DNA from: CAYXVF01 sp964468125
GTDB lineage: Bacteria; Myxococcota; XYA12-FULL-58-9; CAYXVF01
Assembly (NCBI GenBank): GCA_964468125.1
Contig: CAYXVF010000052.1
Location: 1 to 43,199 of the forward strand
Direction of reading: 5' to 3'
Length of the DNA stretch: 43,199 nt
Of the stretch, positions 17,908 through 26,058 are shown in pieces. A program made the translations under genes and the position numbers. Each line of letters opens with the position of its first letter. Within the stretch, counting starts at the first letter, position 1. The notes beneath the pieces are model-generated. The model did not search any database. It was not told the origin of the DNA and worked only from the letters and a program-made list of their open reading frames with translations.

Positions 17908-17939
17908 AAAAAAAAAGCCCCGCAGGAGCGGGGCTTTTT
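17908..17939 (-). terminator. Strong intrinsic terminator after the Fic-fold gene
   Basis: A 7-base GC stem (GCCCCGC at 17917-17923, GCGGGGC at 17928-17934, loop AGGA) is flanked by nine As on the left and five Ts on the right. Read on the minus strand, the stem is followed by a long T run, the right orientation for ending the Fic-fold gene 20-odd bases upstream. It could also work weakly in the other direction. Confidence 0.9.
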
Positions 17940-17960
17940 GTTCTCTCGTAACCCTGTGCT

Positions 17961-18746
17961 TCAGGCCGTGCGCTGCTTGCTCGACGACTCGAAGAAGCGC
18001 ACCGCGTTTTCGAGCGAGTTGTCGATCGACTCGCAGACAAACTCACGGAAGGACTTCTCGTTGTTGCGAAGCGCCTCGTAGTAGCGTTGCCGGTCCGAGG
18101 CGTGAATGATGCAAGGCAGGTAGCCGTGGCGGAACAGAACAAAGTTCGCCATCAGCCGGCCAAGCATTCCGCTGTAGCGCGAGAACGGAAACACGCGCAG
18201 AAAGCGGTGGTGCACGATAGCCGCGAGCTCGATCGGGTGCATGTCCGGACCGTGCCGGGCCTTGAGGAAGTCCAGAACCGCCTGGAGCTCCTTTTCGATC
18301 TTCGACGGCTGGGCGATGTCGTGGAAGTAGGTCCGGTGGATCGGGATGTCCTTGCGATAGACGCCGACCATCCCCGGATCGTCCACCAGCATACCGTGCA
18401 ACTCTTTCAGAAACGGGATCGTCAGCTGGAAGCGGCGGTTCTGTGCCTGCTCCCGGACGACGTCGATCACGTTCTTCTGGTTCTTGATGTCCTGGTAGGT
18501 GGGGAGGAGGCTGACGTCGCTGATGATCTTGTTGTCAACGGCGCTCTTGATCTCGGGGTAGGTCAGCACGACACCTTCCAACCCGTTCTCGTGGTAGATC
18601 CACGAGATATCGAACATCTCCTGAAACTGGTTCCAACCCAACTGGCTCTTGGCAACGCGGTCGCGAACGCGATCCGTGAGCTCGTCCAGGTCGATGTATC
18701 GCTGGCGCATGGCGCCTTCAGGGTCGTAAATTGACCAATCCACCAT
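17961..18746 (-). CDS. Fic-fold protein with a degenerate active-site motif
   Basis: A 261-residue protein with Fic-domain architecture: an N-terminal helix with HENGLEG (about 52-58) resembling the inhibitory xxxIEG motif, the flap strand GVYRKDIPIHRTYF (about 128-141), and the core helix IVHHRFLRVFPFSRYSGMLGRLMANF (178-202). Enzymatic Fic proteins carry HPFxxGNGRxxR. Here the motif aligns as F186-P187-F188-S-R-Y-S-G-M-L-G-R197, so the catalytic His is Phe and the GNGR phosphate-binding loop is lost, while the fold residues are kept. It is probably unable to transfer AMP by the usual route. It has its own promoter, operator-like repeat and terminator. The ATG at 18746 (GAGG upstream) is preferred over a GTG at 18761. 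It may be a regulator, scaffold or decayed toxin. Confidence 0.75.
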   Translation of the reverse strand: MVDWSIYDPEGAMRQRYIDLDELTDRVRDRVAKSQLGWNQFQEMFDISWIYHENGLEGVVLTYPEIKSAVDNKIISDVSLLPTYQDIKNQKNVIDVVREQAQNRRFQLTIPFLKELHGMLVDDPGMVGVYRKDIPIHRTYFHDIAQPSKIEKELQAVLDFLKARHGPDMHPIELAAIVHHRFLRVFPFSRYSGMLGRLMANFVLFRHGYLPCIIHASDRQRYYEALRNNEKSFREFVCESIDNSLENAVRFFESSSKQRTA

Positions 18747-18766
18747 AAGTTGTGACCTCACCCCTA

Positions 18767-18792
18767 TTGTTGAATACCAAAAAACTCAACAA
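18767..18792. promoter_or_regulatory. Operator-like inverted repeat upstream of the Fic-fold gene
   Basis: TTGTTGA (18767-18773) and TCAACAA (18786-18792) form a perfect 7-base inverted repeat with a 12-base A-rich centre. It lies between the predicted -10 box and the start codon, just after the expected transcription start, a common place for a repressor site. The regulator is unknown. Confidence 0.45.
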
Positions 18793-18806
18793 AAACAAGT
18801 CGTTAT

Positions 18807-18835
18807 AATCTATCCAGGCAGGATTCAGGTGTCAA
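18807..18835 (-). promoter_or_regulatory. Sigma-70-type promoter for the Fic-fold gene
   Basis: On the minus strand TTGACA (complement of 18830-18835) is a perfect -35 box, followed after 17 bases by TAGATT (complement of 18807-18812), which matches four of six consensus -10 bases. A TATAAC word overlaps just downstream as an alternative -10. Transcription would start near 18800, about 55 bases before the ATG. It is the clearest promoter in the window. Confidence 0.6.
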
Positions 18836-19085
18836 AGGGAAATCATAGCGGCCATTCAGCGTTACGCCACCCAAACTGGTCCCTGACCGCAGATTTTCTG
18901 GAGAATCAAAGCGAATCCATGACGAACGCCTGGCGAGAGAACTCACTGTTAGGCATCCGAAAGTGTCACGTCGCAGTGGCATACGCGAAAAACACTTCAG
19001 CCTTTTTGGATCGAGTCTGCCAAGGGGTTCGACAAAAAGTTACAGGACTTTAACCGAGCCTAACGCGATGCGTCAGACCCGTTGA
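18836..19085. other. Gene-free stretch upstream of the 5'-nucleotidase remnant
   Basis: About 250 bases, AT-richer than the surroundings, without any open frame that resembles a protein family, and without repeats or clear hairpins. With the remnant that follows, it looks like decayed sequence. Confidence 0.4.
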
Positions 19086-19439
19086 GTGTCGGATTTCCTG
19101 GCGGAGGGGCACGGGAGCCGCGGCTATGTCGACGCGATCCCCGCAACGAGCCCTCATCCCGTGCTGCTGCTGGATGCGGGAGACATCTATCAAGGGACAC
19201 TGGTTTCCAATCACAGCTGGGGACGCGCGCTGATCGACATCACCAACGCGATGGGTTTCGACGCGTCAGTTCTCGGGAATCACGAGTTTGATTTTGGCGA
19301 CCCGGTGCTCGAAAGCGCGGGGGTCGAGAACCGCTTCATCACCGACACGCTGTTGCGGGACGCGCTCATCGGAATGCTGAAAGAGCGCTTCGGAGTCCCG
19401 GCAGCGCGCGCGAACGTGAGCGCTGGCGCACGACGCTAA
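19086..19439 (+). pseudogene. Remnant of a 5'-nucleotidase/metallophosphatase gene (UshA-like)
   Basis: The open frame encodes about 117 residues with two intact calcineurin-type metal-binding blocks, LLLDAGDIYQG (about 27-37) and GNHEFDFGDPVLE (about 64-76), as found near the start of periplasmic 5'-nucleotidases of about 500 or more residues. The first block of the family (HTND.HG) and the signal peptide are missing. After GNHEFD the frame jumps to ENRFITDTLLRDALIG, which resembles the start of the C-terminal nucleotidase domain, then stops. This pattern fits an internal deletion plus loss of both ends. It is unlikely to be active, since several metal ligands are gone. Confidence 0.75.
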
Positions 19440-19447
19440 CGCTGCGG

Positions 19448-20560
19448 CTACCCGCCCAGCGACACCTCGGTCCGGTCTTTTCCCGAGCGCTTCGCTGAGT
19501 ACATCGCCGTGTCCGCCCGACTGATCAGCTGCTCAGGCGATTCGTTCCCGTCGAAGCGAGCGATACCGACGCTCGCGCTCACGTTTGCAATGGGCTCGCC
19601 TCGCCAGGCGAGAGGCTTTCCGAGCTCGCGACGAACCCGTTCGCCCACCTCGACCGCCACCGCGATATCGTCACAGGGCTCGAGGATCACGGTGAACTCG
19701 TCTCCCCCGAGGTGGCACGGAACGTCGCCCGCCCTCACCTGATCGCGAATTCGGCTCCCGGCCTCTCTCAGGAGCGCGTCTCCCGCCTCATGCCCGTGAT
19801 TGTCGTTGACGCGCTTGAGACCGTCCAGGTCCAGAAAGAGCAAGGCAACGCCGTTTCGACCTCGGCGCGAGCGATCGAGGGCGAGACGCAACGTATCGAG
19901 AAACGCGTGGCGGTTGCGAAGTCCAGTGAGCGGGTGATGCGTGGCACGGTACCACCACATCTTCCTGGCTCTGCGATTGGCGCGTTCGATGTAGAAGCCC
20001 AACGCGCCACCAAAGATCACGGTCCCCAGCAAGGAGCCGCTCCGGAGATAGAACTCCGCCCAAGACTCTCCGACGGGGAAAAAGCCATAGACGTGCCCGA
20101 TGACCAGACCCAATACGCCGGTTGCGGTCAGCACCCCGACGTGGAGGGGCCGAATCTCGGGAACGACAAAGGAGGTCACCAGCGGGGCAAAAGGAATCCA
20201 GTAGAGACTCTCCGTGTACAGCCCACGTTCCGCCACCGCGAGCGCAAAGGTCGAGAACAAGGCGACGAGGGGAATCATCGCGCTTCCCAGCCACGCATCG
20301 CGCGGGCGCTGGCCGAGCCAAGCGGCAAAGGCGAAGAGAAAGGCTCCAAGGGCGAGAATCGTGACACCGAGCGCCTGTTGCTCGAGCAGGAAGCTACGCA
20401 GAATCGCGAGGGCCGCGGTCGCGACCGCGAGAAAACCTGCGATCCCGGTCGTGAGTGTCGTGCGACGACGCGCCTCTTCGGACGTGTCTCGCGCGATGTC
20501 GAACATCGCGGTGGTGTCGATACTGTGCACCGTGCTCGAGGCGCGCGATTCCGCTAACAC
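19448..20560 (-). CDS. Membrane diguanylate cyclase (six-TM GGDEF)
   Basis: The product is about 370 residues. The N-terminal half has about six hydrophobic segments (roughly residues 35-200), followed by a GGDEF domain that makes cyclic di-GMP from two GTP. The active motif is intact in HLGGDEFTV, and an RxxD inhibitory site (RAGD) sits five residues before it, so product feedback is likely. Other GGDEF blocks are HHPLTGLRNRHAF, FLDLDGLKRVND and ADTAMYSAKR. The GTG at 20560 is chosen because AGGAGG lies nine bases upstream; alternatives are a GTG at 20587 and an ATG at 20506. It is divergent from the Ser/Thr kinase gene. No sensory domain other than the membrane part is seen. Confidence 0.9.
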   Translation of the reverse strand: MLAESRASSTVHSIDTTAMFDIARDTSEEARRRTTLTTGIAGFLAVATAALAILRSFLLEQQALGVTILALGAFLFAFAAWLGQRPRDAWLGSAMIPLVALFSTFALAVAERGLYTESLYWIPFAPLVTSFVVPEIRPLHVGVLTATGVLGLVIGHVYGFFPVGESWAEFYLRSGSLLGTVIFGGALGFYIERANRRARKMWWYRATHHPLTGLRNRHAFLDTLRLALDRSRRGRNGVALLFLDLDGLKRVNDNHGHEAGDALLREAGSRIRDQVRAGDVPCHLGGDEFTVILEPCDDIAVAVEVGERVRRELGKPLAWRGEPIANVSASVGIARFDGNESPEQLISRADTAMYSAKRSGKDRTEVSLGG

Positions 20561-20688
20561 TGTGCTGCGCCTCCTACTCACGACCACATACCCAGTATTT
20601 CGAGTGCGACGAGCATAGCTCGGATAGCTCGCGAATTCACCAGCTACCTCGTTGTTCTGATCGGTTGCGACCGCTACGCTCTTCGGTC

Positions 20689-21930
20689 ATGGAGAGCTTC
20701 CTGTTCTGCCACCGCCTCGGCCACGGCGGCATGGCGGAGACCTTCCTTGCGCTTCAGCGAGGCATAGGTGGCTTTGAGAAGCTCGTCGTCGTCAAGCGCA
20801 TGCACGCGCACCTGCGCTACGACGCCGAGCTCGTGCGGCTCTTCGTCAACGAGGCCAAGCTCGCCGCCTCGATCCGCCATCCGAACGTGGTCCAAATGCT
20901 CAACCTGCGGCGAAACGAGCGCGAGCTGTTCATCGTGATGGAATACCTCTCCGGCGAGTCCCTCCAAGAGCTGCTGGCCGAGCTGCGACGCAGAAGGGTG
21001 TCCATGCCGATCTCGATCGCCTGCCGAATTGGCGCCGATATCGCTGCCGGCCTCCACGCAGGCCATTCGGTGTCCATCGGAGGCAAACCGCGGCCGGTCA
21101 TTCACCGCGACGTCACACCGAGCAACATCCTCGTCGGCTACGATGGGCTGAGCCGGATGCTCGACTTCGGCATTGCCCGGGGCGTGAGCACCGACCGCGC
21201 CCATCAAACGACCCAGCGAGGAAAGCTCGGCTACATCGCCCCGGAGCAGCTCTCGAGCGGTCACGCGGATGAGCGCAGCGACATCTGGCAGCTCGGCTCC
21301 GTGCTCTACGAGATGGTGACCGGCGAGCGTCTCTACGACGCAAACAATTTGCCCGCCCTGCGTACGCAGATGCGCTCATCGATCGAGCCGCTCAAGCGCC
21401 GGCGCGACGACGTGCCGGGGCTTCTCGATGCAACCATTCGTTCCGCCCTCGACCCAGACCCCTCGAATCGCCCGGTCAACGCACGCGAGCTCCGGGAATC
21501 GCTCCTGCACATCGGCACAGCCGACGAGCGCGACGATGAAACGAGCGACGTGAGCAAATGGCTCAGCCGAACGGTGCCGGACCTACATCAAGTCCGCCAG
21601 AATCTCGAGCAGCGTGCCTCCGCCGGAGAAAGCGACGACGCGAGTCTCGAGATTCTCTCGACACTGATTCCTGACCATGGCACCCGAGTCTCGAAGATCG
21701 AGCTTCCAGATTCTGTACGTCAGGCCGGCGAGCCGCGGCACCTGAGCCCGCTCGTTCTCGCCGCCATCGTCGCGATTCTCGCGTTGATGTTCGGCACGGT
21801 CATCGCCGTGCAACGCTTCAACCGACCGCCACCGCTCACGCTGGGCGATGTCGCTGACCAGGCGACCCGGCGCACTCCGCCTAGTGGCGAGGAAAGCAAG
21901 CTCGATCCCGAGCAGCCGGGGACAAAATAG
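20689..21930 (+). CDS. Membrane-anchored serine/threonine protein kinase
   Basis: A 413-residue Hanks-type kinase with a Gly-rich loop LGHGGMAETF, catalytic Lys36 (VVVKRM), helix-C Glu55 (NEAKLAASIRHPN), catalytic loop HRDVTPSN (Asp141, Asn146), DFG (Asp159), and YIAPEQL with SDIWQLGSVLYEM. All key residues are present, so it should be active. After the kinase domain come a linker of about 90 residues and one transmembrane helix (PLVLAAIVAILALMFGTVIAV), leaving a short extracytoplasmic tail. This layout is common in Myxococcota. The ATG at 20689 puts the Gly loop at the right distance; the open frame upstream overlaps the cyclase gene on the other strand. Confidence 0.92.
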   Translation: MESFLFCHRLGHGGMAETFLALQRGIGGFEKLVVVKRMHAHLRYDAELVRLFVNEAKLAASIRHPNVVQMLNLRRNERELFIVMEYLSGESLQELLAELRRRRVSMPISIACRIGADIAAGLHAGHSVSIGGKPRPVIHRDVTPSNILVGYDGLSRMLDFGIARGVSTDRAHQTTQRGKLGYIAPEQLSSGHADERSDIWQLGSVLYEMVTGERLYDANNLPALRTQMRSSIEPLKRRRDDVPGLLDATIRSALDPDPSNRPVNARELRESLLHIGTADERDDETSDVSKWLSRTVPDLHQVRQNLEQRASAGESDDASLEILSTLIPDHGTRVSKIELPDSVRQAGEPRHLSPLVLAAIVAILALMFGTVIAVQRFNRPPPLTLGDVADQATRRTPPSGEESKLDPEQPGTK

Positions 21931-22006
21931 ACTGCGCGAGCGACCGCTTGCCGTTGCACAGACGCGGCCAATGAAGCTAGACGGGGTCCGTTCCAGGGAG
22001 GGAATC

Positions 22007-23395
22007 ATGAGCACTCGCGTTGAACGCGACACCATGGGCGAGATCGAGGTCCCAAGCGATCGCTACTGGGGAGCCCAAACGCAGCGCTCGCTTCAGAACT
22101 TTGCGATCGGCACGGACACCTTTCCCCGCGAGGTGATCTGGGCGCTCGGAACCGTCAAGAAGGCGTGCGCCCTGAGCAACATGAAGCTCGGCAAGCTGAA
22201 CGAATCCATCGGGAAAGCCATCGCCGAAGCGGCCGACTTGGTAATCGCGGGAGAGCTCGACGAACACTTTCCTTTGAGTGTCTGGCAAACGGGGAGCGGC
22301 ACCCAGACGAACATGAACTCGAATGAGGTGATCGCGAACAAGGCGATCGAGTCCCTCGGCGGTGAGCTCGGCAGCAAAAATCCGGTGCATCCGAACGACC
22401 ACGTGAACATGTCGCAGTCATCGAATGACTTCTTCCCCACCGCGATGCATGTGGCCACCGCCGAGCAGTATCACGCGACGCTTCTGCCCTCCGTGAGACG
22501 ACTGCGAGACACGCTCGACAAGAAGGCAAAGGCCTTCGAAGACATCGTGAAGATCGGCCGCACCCATCTTCAGGACGCCACCCCACTCACCCTCGGTCAG
22601 GAGCTGTCGGGCTGGGTGGCTCAGCTGGACATTGGAATCGCCGCCTGCGAAGCCGCCCTGCCCCATCTTCACCAACTGGCCCAGGGCGGTACGGCCGTGG
22701 GCACCGGTCTGAACACACACCCGGAGTGGGCAAGGACCGTAGCCGCCACCATTGCGGATCTCACCGATCGCCCCTTTGAGAGCGCACCCAACAAATTCGC
22801 GGCGCTCGCGGGCAACGAAGCGATGGCGATCGCATCGAGCGCGTGCCGGACGCTCGCGACCTCACTCATGAAGATCGCCAACGACGTCCGCTGGCTCGCG
22901 AGTGGGCCGCGCTGCGGCCTCGGGGAGCTTCGCATCCCGGAGAATGAACCTGGCAGCTCGATCATGCCGGGCAAGGTGAACCCCACTCAGTGTGAAATGC
23001 TGACGATGGTCTGCGTTCAGGTGATGGGGAACGATGCAGCGGTCGGCTTTGCGGCGAGCCAAGGAAATTTTGAGCTCAACGTCTTCAAACCACTGATGGT
23101 CCATTCGGTCCTGCATTCGATTCGCCTGCTCTCCGACGGATGTCGCTCATTCAACGACAATCTGGCGGTGGGCATCGAGCCCAACCGAGAAAAGATCGAC
23201 CAACATCTGCACGACTCCTTGATGTTGGTCACGGCGCTCAACCCAGTCATTGGCTATGACAACGCGGCGAAGGTCGCGAAGAAGGCGTACCACGACGGGA
23301 CGACCCTCAAGGCTGCAGCGCTCGCGCTGGGCCTCATCGATGAGAAGACCTTTGATGAGACCGTTCGGCCCGAGCAGATGGTCGGACCACGTTAA
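22007..23395 (+). CDS. fumC: Class II fumarase
   Basis: A 462-residue fumarate hydratase of the TCA cycle. Family blocks are YWGAQTQRSLQNF, WQTGSGTQTNMNSNEV, HVNMSQSSND, IGRTHLQDATPLTLGQE and the signature GSSIMPGKVNPTQ. It is an oxygen-stable, iron-free type. A GGGAGG ribosome-binding site precedes the ATG at 22007. It lies 31 bases upstream of the GAPDH-like gene and is probably in the same transcript, which groups central carbon genes. Confidence 0.96.
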   Translation: MSTRVERDTMGEIEVPSDRYWGAQTQRSLQNFAIGTDTFPREVIWALGTVKKACALSNMKLGKLNESIGKAIAEAADLVIAGELDEHFPLSVWQTGSGTQTNMNSNEVIANKAIESLGGELGSKNPVHPNDHVNMSQSSNDFFPTAMHVATAEQYHATLLPSVRRLRDTLDKKAKAFEDIVKIGRTHLQDATPLTLGQELSGWVAQLDIGIAACEAALPHLHQLAQGGTAVGTGLNTHPEWARTVAATIADLTDRPFESAPNKFAALAGNEAMAIASSACRTLATSLMKIANDVRWLASGPRCGLGELRIPENEPGSSIMPGKVNPTQCEMLTMVCVQVMGNDAAVGFAASQGNFELNVFKPLMVHSVLHSIRLLSDGCRSFNDNLAVGIEPNREKIDQHLHDSLMLVTALNPVIGYDNAAKVAKKAYHDGTTLKAAALALGLIDEKTFDETVRPEQMVGPR

Positions 23396-23426
23396 TCGAA
23401 TACAGCAACAACACTCAGGAGAAAGC

Positions 23427-24449
23427 ATGCCGATCAAAGTCGGACTGATGGGTTTCGGCCGTGTGGGCCGAAGCATCTTTAGAATCCTCCAGGAGCGCGA
23501 CGACGTGGAGGTTGCAGCGATCAGCGACATCGCGGACCACGCGGGCCTCTCCTATCTCGTGACCTACGACACCATCCTAGGGCGAAACCCTCGGACGGTC
23601 CGCTACGAGAACGACTACCTCTACTGGAGCGGTCGGCAGGTGCCGATGGTCTACGGCCGCTCTCCCGGAGACGTGGATTGGGGCAAGTACGGGGTGGACA
23701 TCGTGATCGAAGCCACGAGCCAGAACCGTTCGACCTCCGAGCTCGAGCTGCATTTGAGTAAGGGCGGAGCCAAGCGCGTGGTGTGCTGCGTGCCGACTTC
23801 GGACACGGAGCTGCCCAACATCGCGATGGGACTCAGCGAAGCGAAACTCACCGCGGACATGAAGATGGTCTCGAATGCGTCGATGACCGCTCATTGCGTA
23901 GCTCCAATCGCCGAAGCCTTGGATCGCGCTTTCGGCACGAAGCAGGTGTTCTTCACGGTCATTCACGCGTACTCGAATGACCAGAGCTTGGGCGACGTCC
24001 CGGCCCGCGGCCAGCTGCGCATGTCGCGCGCGGCGGCGGAGAACATCGTGCCGGTGGAGACCAACGCGGCACACAACCTCGAGGCGGTGCTGCCCCAGTT
24101 GGAGGGTAAGACGACGGCGATGGCGCTCAAGGTACCGGTCAACAACTGCTCGGCAGTGGACATGGTGACCTTTACGGAAAAGGCGGTCAGCAAGCAGGCG
24201 GTCAATCACGTGATCGAAACCGCAGCCGCGGATCTCTACCCGAACATCGTGGAGGTGGCGAAAGACCCGATCGTTTCGAGCGACGTCCGGATGAACCCCC
24301 ACTCTTGTATTTTCGACTCTCTGGCGACCATGACGATCGGTGAGCACGGGGTGAAAACGATTTCTTGGTACGACAACGGCTGGGGCTATTCGCATCGAGC
24401 CATCGAGCTCGCCAAGGCCATGGCCGAGCTGGGAGGATTTGGAGCATGA
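23427..24449 (+). CDS. GAPDH homologue lacking the catalytic cysteine
   Basis: A 340-residue protein with the complete GAPDH fold: the NAD-binding start KVGLMGFGRVGRSIFR, SDIADH (the adenosine-binding Asp), the catalytic-partner His in VIHAYSNDQ, and SWYDNGWGYS near the end. The catalytic block SNASCTTNC, however, reads SNASMTAHC: the nucleophile is Met153 (codon 23883-23885) while the second Cys (157) remains. The substrate-phosphate region is also altered (TGAAKA becomes TNAAHN; the Arg before VPV is Lys). It should bind NAD but cannot do thioester chemistry, so it is either a pseudoenzyme or has changed its reaction. The frame is undamaged. It is preceded by AGGAGA and overlaps the active gap gene by four bases (ATGA). 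Confidence 0.9.
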   Translation: MPIKVGLMGFGRVGRSIFRILQERDDVEVAAISDIADHAGLSYLVTYDTILGRNPRTVRYENDYLYWSGRQVPMVYGRSPGDVDWGKYGVDIVIEATSQNRSTSELELHLSKGGAKRVVCCVPTSDTELPNIAMGLSEAKLTADMKMVSNASMTAHCVAPIAEALDRAFGTKQVFFTVIHAYSNDQSLGDVPARGQLRMSRAAAENIVPVETNAAHNLEAVLPQLEGKTTAMALKVPVNNCSAVDMVTFTEKAVSKQAVNHVIETAAADLYPNIVEVAKDPIVSSDVRMNPHSCIFDSLATMTIGEHGVKTISWYDNGWGYSHRAIELAKAMAELGGFGA

Positions 24450-25447
24450 CCATCAAAGTCGGAATCAACGGTTTTGGCCGCATCGGCCGCAGTGTGTTCC
24501 GCATCCTCGCGGAGCGCGACGACATGGAAGTCGTTGCAATCAACGACATCTTCTCGAACGACGCGCTGGCTTACCTCCTGCGCTACGACACGATCATGGG
24601 AAACTTCGAGCACGAGGTCACCAACGACGACGAGGCACTGTACTACGACGGCAAGAAGGTCCTGATGACCGCGGAGCGCGAGCCCGCGAATCTGAAGTGG
24701 AAGGACTTGGGCGTCGACGTAGTTGTGGAGTCGACGGGCCAGTTCCGCGAGCGGGCCGATCTCATGAAACACATTGCGGCCGGAGCCCGACGGGTGCTCC
24801 TGACGGTGCCCCCGAAGGACGAGGTCGACGCGATGGTGGTCATGGGGGTCAACGACGATGTGCTCTCAGCAAAGCACGAGATCATCTCGAACGCGTCGTG
24901 CACAACGAACTGTCTCGCGCCGGTGGCGAAGGTGCTCGACGAAGCCTTTGGCATCGAGCACGGTCTGATGACCACGGTGCACGCCTACACCAATGACCAG
25001 CGTCTCGCCGACGTCCCGCACAAGGACCTGCGGCGCTCGAGGGCGGCGGCGGAGAACATCATCCCGACGACGACCGGCGCGGCGCGCGCAGTGGGCAAGG
25101 TCTTGCCCAAGCTGAACGGAAAGCTCGACGGCATGGCAGCTCGCGTGCCCGTCTCGGACGGGTCGCTCGTCGACCTCGTCGTCAAGCTGTCGAAGGGACC
25201 GAGCGTCGAGGAGATCAACGCGACGGTAAAGGAGGCCGCGGACGGCCCGCTCAAGAATGTGCTCGAGTACAACGACTCGTCCGTGGTGTCTTCGGATATC
25301 GTCGGCAATCCGCACTCGTCGATTTTCGACGCGCTGGCCACACAATCTCGCGGAGACGGCTATGTCCGGGTAGTCTCCTGGTACGACAATGAATGGGGCT
25401 ACTCACAACGCTGCGTCGATCTCATCGAACGGCTCAGCTCCCTCTAG
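24446..25447 (+). CDS. gap: Glyceraldehyde-3-phosphate dehydrogenase, type I
   Basis: A 333-residue glycolytic GAPDH with all key features: KVGINGFGRIGRSVFR, INDIFSN, the active-site block SNASCTTNCLAP with catalytic Cys152, the His in TVHAYTNDQ, the phosphate site TTTGAARAVGKVLP, and SWYDNEWGYS. It overlaps the Cys-less paralogue upstream by four bases and is probably translated from the same message. The two share the RSRAAAENI-type block and similar ends, so they look like an old tandem duplication, though the sequences have diverged widely. Confidence 0.96.
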   Translation: MTIKVGINGFGRIGRSVFRILAERDDMEVVAINDIFSNDALAYLLRYDTIMGNFEHEVTNDDEALYYDGKKVLMTAEREPANLKWKDLGVDVVVESTGQFRERADLMKHIAAGARRVLLTVPPKDEVDAMVVMGVNDDVLSAKHEIISNASCTTNCLAPVAKVLDEAFGIEHGLMTTVHAYTNDQRLADVPHKDLRRSRAAAENIIPTTTGAARAVGKVLPKLNGKLDGMAARVPVSDGSLVDLVVKLSKGPSVEEINATVKEAADGPLKNVLEYNDSSVVSSDIVGNPHSSIFDALATQSRGDGYVRVVSWYDNEWGYSQRCVDLIERLSSL

Positions 25448-25459
25448 GACGGGATTTCG

Positions 25460-25711
25460 ATGAGTGAACAGGTCACCGAACAAGAACAAGAGAACCTCGA
25501 ACCCAATTACGTGCGGATCAACGTGCACACGATCGATGGAGCCACGCTCAACGGTCGGGTGAACATTGCCGGCGTAGATCGACTCTCAGACCTGTTCACC
25601 AACGAGGATCCCCCCTTTGTGGTGTTGGTAGACGTGGCCACCGAGCACGTCGGTGGCCGCACACTCTTTGTGAACAAGCGGCACGTGATCTGGGTCGAGC
25701 CCGAGGACTGA
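25460..25711 (+). CDS. Small beta-rich protein downstream of gap
   Basis: An 83-residue soluble protein starting 12 bases after gap, probably the last gene of the fumC-gap unit. The N-terminal 15 residues are Glu/Gln-rich. The rest reads as a compact beta fold (VRINVHTIDGATLNGRV, then RTLFVNKRHVIWVEPED). This pattern resembles short single-domain proteins (perhaps the DUF6812 type, from memory and unverified) in which a set point such as RLSDLFT is followed by strands. No catalytic residues are evident. Function unknown. Confidence 0.65.
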   Translation: MSEQVTEQEQENLEPNYVRINVHTIDGATLNGRVNIAGVDRLSDLFTNEDPPFVVLVDVATEHVGGRTLFVNKRHVIWVEPED

Positions 25712-25881
25712 GCTCGCTTTGCCCGGTTCCCGCCACGGAGCTCGCCAGGGGCGAGAAACGCTTCTGAGTCGACGTGCAGGGGTTCGGCTCGAAGCGGACA
25801 TCCTCACCTCCACCTCGAAATCCACCCTGGCTCATCTCCGAAGACGAGCGGGTGGTCGAGCGTGCTCAAGGTCCGCAAGAC

Positions 25882-26058
25882 CTCCAATTGAGGTTCATCG
25901 CCGGGATCTACGGGATGAACTCTGAGTACATGCCCGAGCTGCGCTTCCGCTACGGTTACTTCGTCGTGCTCGGAGGCATGGCGCTCCTCGCCGGGGGCCT
26001 GATCGGAGCTGAGAAACCGGAAAAACGCTCGAAAAACGTGGCAGCCTGGGCGGAGTAG
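25882..26058 (+). pseudogene. C-terminal remnant of a CorA magnesium transporter
   Basis: About 59 residues match the CorA C-terminus: FIAGIYGMN (the end of the first transmembrane helix with the conserved YGMN pore motif), MPEL in the loop, and a second hydrophobic helix (YFVVLGGMALLAGGLIG) followed by a charged tail. The roughly 250 residues of cytoplasmic funnel that should precede it are absent: upstream in frame there are only about 36 unrelated residues. It is therefore a 5'-deleted remnant, not a working transporter, unless translated as a two-helix peptide from an internal start. Confidence 0.75.

Noticed and set aside
19086..19439. A functional metallophosphatase
   Set aside because: It lacks the first metal-binding block, the middle of the domain and a signal peptide, so it is called a remnant.
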